From a virus, in the IMG/VR virus record IMGVR_UViG_3300012920_000178, positions 1 to 29,156 of that record: DNA of 29,156 nucleotides; one strand, written 5' to 3'. Under the pieces are notes generated by a model. It did no database searches, was not told the DNA's origin, and saw only the letters and a list, made by a program, of their open reading frames with translations. Positions 5,722-12,999 of this stretch are shown here, in pieces (position 1 is the first letter of the stretch; each line of letters begins with the position of its first letter). The translations under genes and the position numbers were made by a program.

Positions 5722-7488
5722 ATGATTAATGTATCAAGATTAAGAATTGGAAATAATAAAATCCAATGTCCTAAATGTAGCCACACTAGAAAAAATAAGT
5801 CAGATAAATGCTTATCAGTTACAGTTGAATCAGACCAAAGTTATGTTTGGCACTGTCATCATTGTGGAGATCAAGGTGGTTATTCTCCTAATTTTGCAAA
5901 GCAACATTACTATCCATATTCTAGTAGAAAGTTATATGCAGTGCCTAAAACAGTAGAGAAAAAACCAATGGACACTAAATATGAACAATTTTTTATAAAC
6001 AGAAAAATTAGTAATGAAACATTAAATTATTTTAAAATAACTTTTGATAAATTAAAATTCAATGGGCAAGTTAAAGAAACAGCTATATTCCCATATATTT
6101 ATGATGGCAAAGAAGTGAATTATAAATACAGAAGTATTGACAAAGAATTTAGACAAACAAAAGATGCACAAAGAACACTGTATAATATTGATTCATTAAA
6201 GCATGAAGAAACTGATGAACCATTAATAATAGTAGAGGGAGAATTAGATGTATTATCTTTTTATGAATGTGGATATAGAAAAGTAGTAAGTTTACCAGAT
6301 GGTGCACCTAAAGAGGCAAAATACAAAGAAGATGATGCAAGATTTGAGGCATTAAAAGTACACGCTGAAGAACTAGCACAGGAACAGGCAATAATCATAG
6401 CAACTGATAATGACGATGCAGGAAATGCTCTTGCATTAGAATTAGCACATAGGTTTGGTAAAGATAGATGCTCTAGACTTAATTGGGGTACTATAGGAGG
6501 TGATATAGAAATAAAAGATGCTAGTGATGCATTAGTATACGGAGCAAAAGATACAATAGAGTATTTTGTTAATAAGGCAGTTCCATATCCTATTGATGGG
6601 CTATACAAGGCTAATGATTACATTAATCAGGTAATGGATTTATATTATGGTAAGGAAGAAAAGCCTTTAACTACAGGATATAAGTTACTAGATCAGACTT
6701 ATAAATTAATGCAAGGTATATTTACAGTAGTAACAGGTATTCCTAATCATGGAAAATCTAATTTTCTAGATCAAATATTAATGAATGCTAGTAAATTACA
6801 TAATTGGAAGTTTGCTATTTTCTCACCAGAACATTCTACTCCTAGACATCTAACTAGATTGGCTGAAAAATATCTTGAATTACCATTTAATGATGGAGCT
6901 GCAAGAAAAATGTCAGAGCAAGAACTGATTACAGCTATGAGATATATAAACAATCATTTTTTCTTTTTAGAGAGTAGAGAACAAAGACCCACAATAGATT
7001 GGATATTAGATAAAGCTAGAGTTTCAGTAATTAAAAATGGAATAAATGGTATTGTAATAGACCCATATAATGAAATAGATACAGATAAAAGAGGCAAAAA
7101 AAGAGAGGACGAATACATTAAAGATATAATCGCCTCATGTAAAAGATTTGCTAGAACACACAATGTTTCAGTATGGATAGTTGCACACCCATCTAAAATG
7201 CATAGGAATAATGATGGAACATACCCTGTTCCTAGTATGTATGACATATCTGGATCAGCACATTGGCATAATATGGCAGATGTTGGTATATGTGTGCATA
7301 GGGATTTCGATAGTGGTGAAACTATTGTTTATACAAAGAAAGTAAGGGAGCAAGGACTATATGGAGAAATAGGACAGACCTCATTCCAATACAATACTTC
7401 TACAAAAGTCTATAAAGAAGTAGAGATAGATGTTGCTCCAATTAATAGTAAATCTTCAAATGAAGATAAGTGGTATAATAAAGATTAA
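5722..7488 (+). CDS. T7-like bifunctional primase-helicase
   Basis: A 588-residue replication protein of T7 gp4 type. An N-terminal zinc-binding domain has C16-P-K-C19 and C45-H-H-C48. A TOPRIM primase core follows, with I-I-V-E-G-E-L-D-V (residues 169-177) and the acidic motif A-T-D-N-D-D-A-G (227-234). The C-terminal RecA-like DnaB-family helicase has Walker A G-I-P-N-H-G-K-S (339-346), Walker B G-I-V-I-D (443-447) and a sensor-like V-A-H-P-S (487-491). It unwinds DNA as a hexameric ring at the phage replication fork and lays RNA primers. Length and domain order match the family. Its stop codon and that of the minus-strand gene share the palindrome TTAA at 7485-7488, so the genes converge with no spacer. 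The ATG lacks a Shine-Dalgarno. Confidence 0.93.
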   Translation: MINVSRLRIGNNKIQCPKCSHTRKNKSDKCLSVTVESDQSYVWHCHHCGDQGGYSPNFAKQHYYPYSSRKLYAVPKTVEKKPMDTKYEQFFINRKISNETLNYFKITFDKLKFNGQVKETAIFPYIYDGKEVNYKYRSIDKEFRQTKDAQRTLYNIDSLKHEETDEPLIIVEGELDVLSFYECGYRKVVSLPDGAPKEAKYKEDDARFEALKVHAEELAQEQAIIIATDNDDAGNALALELAHRFGKDRCSRLNWGTIGGDIEIKDASDALVYGAKDTIEYFVNKAVPYPIDGLYKANDYINQVMDLYYGKEEKPLTTGYKLLDQTYKLMQGIFTVVTGIPNHGKSNFLDQILMNASKLHNWKFAIFSPEHSTPRHLTRLAEKYLELPFNDGAARKMSEQELITAMRYINNHFFFLESREQRPTIDWILDKARVSVIKNGINGIVIDPYNEIDTDKRGKKREDEYIKDIIASCKRFARTHNVSVWIVAHPSKMHRNNDGTYPVPSMYDISGSAHWHNMADVGICVHRDFDSGETIVYTKKVREQGLYGEIGQTSFQYNTSTKVYKEVEIDVAPINSKSSNEDKWYNKD

Positions 7489-7685
7489 GAGAAATCAATT
7501 AATTGATAAAAACCATACCAAAAGGTATCTCTGTCAACTTTGTATTTGTCTGCAAATTCATCTGATTTAATACAAAGTTTGTCAAACAATTTATCATCGC
7601 AATAGCCTTGTAACTCTAGTGCCTTTTGATATTCAGACACTAGAGTTGAAACAATTTTTTTATCTTTTGCAGATAAGTCAATCAT
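7485..7685 (-). CDS. Small hypothetical protein downstream of the DUF932 gene
   Basis: A 66-residue polar helical protein (S-A-K-D-K-K-I-V-S-T-L-V near the start, F-W-Y-G-F-Y near the end). Its ATG overlaps the TAA of the DUF932 gene by one base (TAATG on the minus strand), so it is translationally coupled to it. Its C-terminal codons contain the 14-base perfect palindrome at 7494-7507. The function is unknown. Confidence 0.7.
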   Translation of the reverse strand: MIDLSAKDKKIVSTLVSEYQKALELQGYCDDKLFDKLCIKSDEFADKYKVDRDTFWYGFYQLIDFS

Positions 7686-8686
7686 TAAGCTACAAGTTTT
7701 TCTACTAAAGAACGATTTGTTAGTAAATCGCCTCCAGTCTTTTCAAGATAAAGAGTTCTGCTATTTCTCATCGCTCTACCAGTACCAGTAAATGCTTGAA
7801 TTACACCATAAAGGCTACCATCTTTTTCCTTATTGTACTCTAATTCAAATATTTCCATTTCTTTATCATTTAAAGTATATTCTGATTTTACTTTATCAAA
7901 ATCTAATTTAGAAACTGGAGTTCTAGTAGCTAACTTTAATCTTTCAATATTATCTACAAAGTCAGTTTTATTATTTAGTTTAGTAATACTTTCATCAATT
8001 TGATTGCATACTACATCTGGAATGATATAATTAGGTCTAATACCAATTTCATTCCTTTTACCTAAATGAAAACTGTTTTGAAAAGAATCAGCTTTAGGTA
8101 ACATCAAACCATTAGTGCAAACTAATCTATATACTAATGTTTGAAATGTTAAGGAAGATAATCCAACCTCTGAATTTCTAAGATAGATACCACCATAACA
8201 AGTATCACCTTGTTTTGGCTGACCTTTTAAATCAGGAAATCTAACTTTTAAACTCATATAAGAATCATCTAACTGACCTTCTAAAAGAACCATCTTTTTA
8301 CTTTCAAAGTGTGGCTCTAAGTAATCTAGTAGTTCTTTATTATCCATAATCTTATATCTGTCAGAAAGCATACCTCTTATTTCAGTCTTGCCTTCATTTT
8401 TATAAAATCTGAATAATCTATTCTTATTATCATTTAAAGCATTTACAGAATTAGCTAATAATTCAGGTTGGTCTTTTCTAATTCTATCATAATAAGACTT
8501 TGGTATTCTAAGTCTATGTGCTAAATGAGAATGAAAAGTATTTGATAAACCATACTCCTCACCAGATAAATTACCATTTAGGTTATTATTCATAGTAAAT
8601 TCTCTACTATTGATTACTTGGTCTTCTCTGACATTAGCTTTAATGTCTACTGCTTTTCTTAGGTCTTCATAGTTTGTATAAATCAT
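7685..8686 (-). CDS. DUF932 family phage/plasmid protein
   Basis: A 333-residue protein recognised as DUF932 by the combination of S-N-T-F-H-S-H-L-A (47-55), a central segment with R-L-V-C-T-N-G-L-M (187-195), and the C-terminal N-S-R-T-L-Y-L-E-K-T-G-G-D-L (310-323). The family is common in phages and plasmids near replication genes and its biochemical role is not established. The start is well supported: on the minus strand AAGGAG lies 7 bases before the ATG. Upstream is a promoter-like arrangement shared with the other minus-strand gene of this window. It forms a two-gene unit with the 66-residue protein, facing the primase-helicase. Confidence 0.85.
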   Translation of the reverse strand: MIYTNYEDLRKAVDIKANVREDQVINSREFTMNNNLNGNLSGEEYGLSNTFHSHLAHRLRIPKSYYDRIRKDQPELLANSVNALNDNKNRLFRFYKNEGKTEIRGMLSDRYKIMDNKELLDYLEPHFESKKMVLLEGQLDDSYMSLKVRFPDLKGQPKQGDTCYGGIYLRNSEVGLSSLTFQTLVYRLVCTNGLMLPKADSFQNSFHLGKRNEIGIRPNYIIPDVVCNQIDESITKLNNKTDFVDNIERLKLATRTPVSKLDFDKVKSEYTLNDKEMEIFELEYNKEKDGSLYGVIQAFTGTGRAMRNSRTLYLEKTGGDLLTNRSLVEKLVA

Positions 8687-8716
8687 AATTTTCTCCTTGT
8701 AATATTTACTTATGAT

Positions 8717-8749
8717 CTATTATTGGTTATATATATAAATAGACAACAA
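8717..8749 (-). promoter_or_regulatory. Minus-strand promoter-like element, copy 1 (DUF932 gene)
   Basis: Read on the minus strand, TTGTTG (8749-8744), a 19-base spacer and AATAATAG (8724-8717) lie upstream of an ACAAGGAG ribosome-binding site (about 8700-8693) and the ATG at 8686. The same words with the same 19-base spacing recur before the minus-strand gene ending at 16524. The arrangement looks like a -35/-10 pair with a slightly long spacer. Confidence 0.5.
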
Positions 8750-8763
8750 AATTATGTATAGCA

Positions 8764-8871
8764 ATGGCAAAGAAAATACAGCATAATCATATTAAGACAA
8801 AACCTAGAAAAAGGAAGGGAAGACATTCTAAAAAGGATAAAAAAACTTATAGAGGTCAAGGGAGGCGATAA
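8764..8871 (+). CDS. Very small, highly basic conserved phage protein
   Basis: A 35-residue ORF, M-A-K-K-I-Q-H-N-H ... K-P-R-K-R-K-G-R-H-S-K-K ... Y-R-G-Q-G-R-R, about half Lys/Arg/His. Tiny basic proteins with the R-K-G-R-H-x-K-K and Y-x-G-Q-G-R words occur upstream of terminase genes in marine phages (from memory). A nucleic-acid- or ribosome-binding role is inferred from composition only. Its TAA overlaps the next ATG by one base (TAATG). It is the first rightward gene after the intergenic region shared with DUF932. No Shine-Dalgarno is visible. Confidence 0.7.
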   Translation: MAKKIQHNHIKTKPRKRKGRHSKKDKKTYRGQGRR

Positions 8872-9056
8872 TGATAGACTGTCCATATTGTGATGCAGGT
8901 CAAATGATACATAGTGGCTCATCAGATATAGAGGATAACGAGGAGTTTGACATAAGAGATTTTTTTGTATGTTCAAATTGTTATTCAACAGCTGAGGGCT
9001 ATAGATATAATCAAAAATATAAGGAGGAATGGGAGAAAAAACATGGCAAGACCTAA
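8871..9056 (+). CDS. Small zinc-ribbon protein
   Basis: A 61-residue protein with two cysteine knuckles, C4-P-Y-C7 near the N-terminus and C34-S-N-C37 in F-V-C-S-N-C-Y-S. They are separated by an acidic linker, the layout of a zinc ribbon. The tail is charged (E-E-W-E-K-K-H). It lies between the small basic protein and terminase, overlapping the terminase small subunit by 14 bases. It may assist DNA packaging or transcription, but only the zinc fold is supported. Confidence 0.72.
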   Translation: MIDCPYCDAGQMIHSGSSDIEDNEEFDIRDFFVCSNCYSTAEGYRYNQKYKEEWEKKHGKT

Positions 9057-9456
9057 AAAACAAATAACAAAAGAATTATGTAAGAGAGCAGAGGCACTAG
9101 CTGCTCAAGGTTTAACAGTATCTCAAATAGCTAATGTATTGGGAATGGGTGAATCTACTCTATATGAAAAGCAACAGGAGTTTCCAGAGTTTTCAGAGGC
9201 TATAAAAAGGGGAAGGGATAAAGGAGTTGCTAGTATAACAAATGCATTATTTACAGCTGCTAGAGGAGGAAATCTAGGAGCAATGATATTTTATTTAAAG
9301 AATAGAGCAGGATGGAAGGATAAAATTGAAACAGAGCATACAGGAGATGGACTCAAAGTCGATGTCAACATGGGGGATGAGTTCAGAGAAATTCTGCAGG
9401 TCATTGACGAACTTGCCTACAGAAAGTCAGAAACAGACGATAAAACTATACAATAA
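9043..9456 (+). CDS. terS: Terminase small subunit
   Basis: A 137-residue protein starting M-A-R-P-K-K-Q. A helix-turn-helix spans residues 22-45 (G-L-T-V-S-Q-I-A-N-V-L-G then S-T-L-Y). A helical oligomerisation region follows, with F-S-E-A-I-K-R-G-R-D-K-G (50-61) and F-Y-L-K-N-R-A-G-W (86-94), a sequence style typical of phage small terminases. It recognises the packaging site and loads the large subunit. The frame is open further upstream, but ATG 9043 has GGGAG 7 bases before it and AAGGAGG just above, so the shorter form is preferred. The adjoining large subunit confirms the call. Confidence 0.85.
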   Translation: MARPKKQITKELCKRAEALAAQGLTVSQIANVLGMGESTLYEKQQEFPEFSEAIKRGRDKGVASITNALFTAARGGNLGAMIFYLKNRAGWKDKIETEHTGDGLKVDVNMGDEFREILQVIDELAYRKSETDDKTIQ

Positions 9457-10651
9457 CTGGTATAAAACAGCCAGAAGTAAACAGCTTAAAAGAAGAGGCG
9501 ATTGGAATATATGGCTTATTCTAGCAGGAAGAGGTTGGGGTAAAACTAGAACAGGTGCTATGGATATTATATTATATGCTCTTATGCACCCTAATGTAAG
9601 ATGTGCAGTAGTAGCACCTACAAGTGGTGATTTAAGAAGAGTGTGTTTTGAAGGGGTATCTGGTATAGTTAACAATATTCCACACGAATGTTATAAAGAT
9701 GGATTAAATAGTTACAACAAATCTACTTCGGAGATTGAATTATTTAATGGTTCTAAAATAATGGGATTTTCAGCATCTGAGCCTGATAGATTCAGAGGAA
9801 GTCAATATCACAGGGCTTGGTGTGATGAGTTAGCTAGTTGGAGATACCCAGATGCATTTGACCAATTACAATTTGGTATGCGTTTAGGGGAAAGACCACA
9901 AACTCTAATAACCACTACTCCTAGACCAACAAATATTATTAAAAGTTTAATGGACAGAAAAGATGTATTATTAGTACAGGGTAATACATTTGAAAATAAA
10001 GATAATTTAGCAGATTCAGCATTAGATTTGTTTAGAGAGCGATATGAAGGAACAAGATTAGGTAGACAGGAACTTTATGCAGAAATATTAGAGGATTTTG
10101 AAGGTGCGTTGTGGACATATTCGCAAATTGATGCTACAAGGGTAGATACAGTACCAGAAATGAGTAGGATAGTTGTAGGAATAGACCCTGCAGTAACAGC
10201 AAACGAAAATTCAGATGAAACTGGTATTGTGGTTGCAGGAAGAGGTGTTGACGATAGGTTCTATATATTGGAAGATTTATCAGGTAAACATACTGCAGAT
10301 AATTGGGGTAGGATTGCAATTAATGCTTATTATAGACACAAGGCAAATATGCTAATAGCAGAAACAAACAATGGTGGAGACTTGGTAGGAAGATTAATCA
10401 GAAGTATAGATACAACAGTAAAATACAAATCAGTAACTGCCACCAGAGGTAAGATATTAAGAGCAGAGCCTATTTCAGCTTTATACGAACAAAAGAAAGT
10501 ATCTCATTGTGGCATTTTCAAACAATTAGAAGACCAAATGTGCAGTTATAATGGTCATAGTAAAAAATCGCCTGATAGACTAGATGCTTTAGTTTGGGCT
10601 TTAACAGATTTAAGTTCATCATCAAGAACACCAATGTGGAGGGTAACATAA
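9377..10651 (+). CDS. terL: Terminase large subunit
   Basis: An ATPase-nuclease motor of about 424 residues that packages DNA into the prohead. Walker A is L-A-G-R-G-W-G-K-T (about residues 49-57), Walker B is A-W-C-D-E-L (about 147-152), and a coupling segment reads T-T-T-P-R-P-T. The RNase H-like nuclease carries V-G-I-D-P-A-V-T, I-A-E-T-N-N-G-G-D and the last acid in S-P-D-R-L-D-A-L-V-W-A. The order matches Terminase_6-type large subunits. The start is uncertain. The frame is open over the 3' end of terS, with candidates at TTG 9326 (good GGAAGGA upstream), ATG 9347, 9362 or 9377, and later TTGs. All conserved parts lie after 9377. The stop overlaps the portal ATG (TAATG). Confidence 0.93.
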   Translation: MSSEKFCRSLTNLPTESQKQTIKLYNNWYKTARSKQLKRRGDWNIWLILAGRGWGKTRTGAMDIILYALMHPNVRCAVVAPTSGDLRRVCFEGVSGIVNNIPHECYKDGLNSYNKSTSEIELFNGSKIMGFSASEPDRFRGSQYHRAWCDELASWRYPDAFDQLQFGMRLGERPQTLITTTPRPTNIIKSLMDRKDVLLVQGNTFENKDNLADSALDLFRERYEGTRLGRQELYAEILEDFEGALWTYSQIDATRVDTVPEMSRIVVGIDPAVTANENSDETGIVVAGRGVDDRFYILEDLSGKHTADNWGRIAINAYYRHKANMLIAETNNGGDLVGRLIRSIDTTVKYKSVTATRGKILRAEPISALYEQKKVSHCGIFKQLEDQMCSYNGHSKKSPDRLDALVWALTDLSSSSRTPMWRVT

Positions 10652-12999
10652 TGGGATTTAGAGAAGCATGGAAATCTTTATTTTCATCTAAACAATACAG
10701 TGGCTATGGACAGCCAGTAGTATCTTATCATCAAACAGGATATAACAATCGAACTAAAAAAGACTCTTATGCAGACTTGGCAAAAGAAGGTTATGTAGAA
10801 AACGCAGTTGCTTTTAGATGTGTAAATGAGATTGCAAATGGTGCTTGTTCAGTAAAGTTTGTTTTAATGAGAGGAGAACAGCCTTTGGAAGAACACCCAA
10901 TATTAACTCTGCTGCAAAGACCTAATCCTACTTGTTCACAGAGTGAGTACTTTAGAGATGTTTATTCTTACTTACTATTAGCAGGTAATAGTTATTTATT
11001 AAGTATAGGCGAAGAAGGGCAAGAACCTAAAGAATTGCATACTTTAAGACCAGACAGAATACAGATAAAAACAAGTGATGGTTATTACCCAGAGGAATAC
11101 AGGTATGTTATTGATGGTAAAGTAAAAGCAGTTTACCCAGTAGATCAATTAAATGGAAGGTCAGAGTTAAAGCACATAAAAACATTTCACCCATTAGATG
11201 ACCATTTAGGATTATCTCCTATAATGCCTAGTGCTACAGATATTGACCAACATAACTTAACAAACAGACATAATGCACATCTATTAGTTAATGGAGCGAG
11301 ACCTTCAGGAGCAGTAATATATAAACCTAAAGACGAGATTGGTGCTATGACTACCTTAACAGATGCACAAAGAGAACAATTAAGAGTAGACTTAAGACAG
11401 AGATTTGAAGGTAGTGAAAACTCTGGAAGAACTATGATATTGGAAGGCGACTTTGATTACAAAGAAATGGGATTATCACCAAAAGAAATGGACTTTTCTA
11501 CTATGAAAAATATGTCTGCAAGAGATATTGCTTTAACATTCGGTGTTCCTGCACAGTTAGTAGGTATACCTGATGCACAAACTTATGCAAATATGGCAGA
11601 GGCAAGATTAGCTTTGTATGAAGAAACTATTATACCATTGTTGCAACACATAGAGTCTGATTTAAATGAATGGCTTGTGCCAATGTTTGGCGATGATTTA
11701 ACATTAAAATATGATATTGATAGCATTCCTGCTATTACTGAAAGAAGAAGAATGATTACTGATAACATACTTAGAGCAGTAAATGAAGGAGTGCTTACAA
11801 GAAATGAGGCTAGAGAAAGATTAAATCTTGAGCCCATAAGTGGTGGAGATGAGGTTTATATCCCTTCAAACTTATTCCCTCTTGGTAATCCAACACCTAA
11901 TCCACCACAACCTTTAACAGGAGATGATGCAGAGAAAATAGCTGAAGAATACTTTAATATCAAAAGAGAAGTAAGAAAAGATGTATTTACAACAGAATCA
12001 GAGGCACAAGCTAGAGCAGATGAATTAGGTTGTACAGGTATACATTCACACGATACAGGTAATGGAACAATCTACATGCCTTGTGGTAGTCATGCAGATT
12101 ATGAAAGAATTACAGGAGAAGAATTAAAACAACCACCTGACCCTAGAATGGGTGAGGGGGAAGATGTATTTGATACAGTTGGAGAGGCAAGAGCAAGAGC
12201 AGAACAAATAGGTTGCGAAGGAACACACACTTTAAGAACTCCTGATGGTAATGTTTACATGCCTTGCAGTTCACACGCAATATATCTAAGAGAAACTGGA
12301 TATAATAAGGCATTGAGTGATATAAATACAACACCAACAGAAGGTATGGCAGACGAGGCACAAAGAGGACTAGATTGGAGAGCAGAGTTTGGTAGAGGAG
12401 GTACAGCAGTTGGTTTAGCTAGAGCAAGACAGTTAGTAAGAAGAGATAATCTTTCTATATCTACAGTAAGGAGAATGTATGCTTTCTTTAGTAGACACGA
12501 AGTAGATAAACAAGCAGAAGGCTTTAATAGAGGTGAAAAAGGCTATCCTTCAAATGGAAGGATTGCTTGGGCTTTGTGGGGTGGTGATGCAGGATTCTCT
12601 TGGTCTACAAAGAAAAGAGCAGAAATACTTTCAGAGATGGAAGAAAATAAGTATGTTACAGGTGGCTATGTAGAGATAGACGAAGATGATGAGGATATGA
12701 AAAAACTATCAGGAAGAATGGCTGAAACAATAAAAAACAAAGTTACTGAACATAATGAAAAATATGGTAATGATAAAGGCAAAAGAGTTAATTCCAGAAT
12801 GCTAGAGGCAGTTTTTAGAAGAGGAGTAGGTGCATATCGAACTAATCCAGAGAGTGTAAGAAGAACAGTGCTTGGTCCTGAGCAGTGGGCTATTGCTAGA
12901 GTAAATGCCTTCCTTTATGCAGTTAGAAGAGGTCGTTTTAGAGGAGGACAATTTGATAGGGATTTATTGCCAAAAGATCACCCACTATCCACTAGATAA
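10651..12999 (+). CDS. HK97-type portal protein with four extra C-terminal modules
   Basis: Residues 1-~420 are a portal of the HK97/phage_portal family, with A-F-R-C-V-N-E-I (51-58), R-P-N-P-T-C-S-Q-S, D-I-A-L-T-F-G-V-P-A-Q-L and R-N-E-A-R-E-R-L-N-L. It forms the dodecameric DNA channel at the capsid vertex. The total of 782 residues is nearly double the usual length. The extension holds two copies of a ~45-residue module (445-489 and 506-550), a third domain (about 568-665) with G-R-G-G-T-A-V-G and R-I-A-W-A-L-W-G-G-D-A-G, and a basic fourth domain (about 683-782) with G-V-G-A-Y-R-T-N-P and E-Q-W-A-I-A-R-V-N-A-F. These small domains recur on portals, MuF proteins and proteases of other phages. 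The start follows GGAGG, and an upstream TTG extension is unlikely. Confidence 0.9.
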   Translation: MGFREAWKSLFSSKQYSGYGQPVVSYHQTGYNNRTKKDSYADLAKEGYVENAVAFRCVNEIANGACSVKFVLMRGEQPLEEHPILTLLQRPNPTCSQSEYFRDVYSYLLLAGNSYLLSIGEEGQEPKELHTLRPDRIQIKTSDGYYPEEYRYVIDGKVKAVYPVDQLNGRSELKHIKTFHPLDDHLGLSPIMPSATDIDQHNLTNRHNAHLLVNGARPSGAVIYKPKDEIGAMTTLTDAQREQLRVDLRQRFEGSENSGRTMILEGDFDYKEMGLSPKEMDFSTMKNMSARDIALTFGVPAQLVGIPDAQTYANMAEARLALYEETIIPLLQHIESDLNEWLVPMFGDDLTLKYDIDSIPAITERRRMITDNILRAVNEGVLTRNEARERLNLEPISGGDEVYIPSNLFPLGNPTPNPPQPLTGDDAEKIAEEYFNIKREVRKDVFTTESEAQARADELGCTGIHSHDTGNGTIYMPCGSHADYERITGEELKQPPDPRMGEGEDVFDTVGEARARAEQIGCEGTHTLRTPDGNVYMPCSSHAIYLRETGYNKALSDINTTPTEGMADEAQRGLDWRAEFGRGGTAVGLARARQLVRRDNLSISTVRRMYAFFSRHEVDKQAEGFNRGEKGYPSNGRIAWALWGGDAGFSWSTKKRAEILSEMEENKYVTGGYVEIDEDDEDMKKLSGRMAETIKNKVTEHNEKYGNDKGKRVNSRMLEAVFRRGVGAYRTNPESVRRTVLGPEQWAIARVNAFLYAVRRGRFRGGQFDRDLLPKDHPLSTR
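11983..12300 (+). repeat. Two diverged tandem 45-residue modules inside the portal gene
   Basis: The segments at 11983-12117 and 12166-12300 encode related modules. Both have V-F-x-T, E-A-x-A-R-A, G-C-x-G-x-H, Y-M-P-C-x-S-H-A-x-Y and R-x-T-G in register. Each has two cysteines and two histidines in matching places, suggesting a small metal- or disulfide-stabilised unit. The linker is proline-rich. Confidence 0.75.

Noticed and set aside
8752-9063. A 103-residue minus-strand open frame over the region upstream of terminase.
   Set aside because: It overlaps two better-supported plus-strand genes (the small basic protein and the zinc ribbon) and its product is low-complexity and hydrophobic in an antisense-like way.
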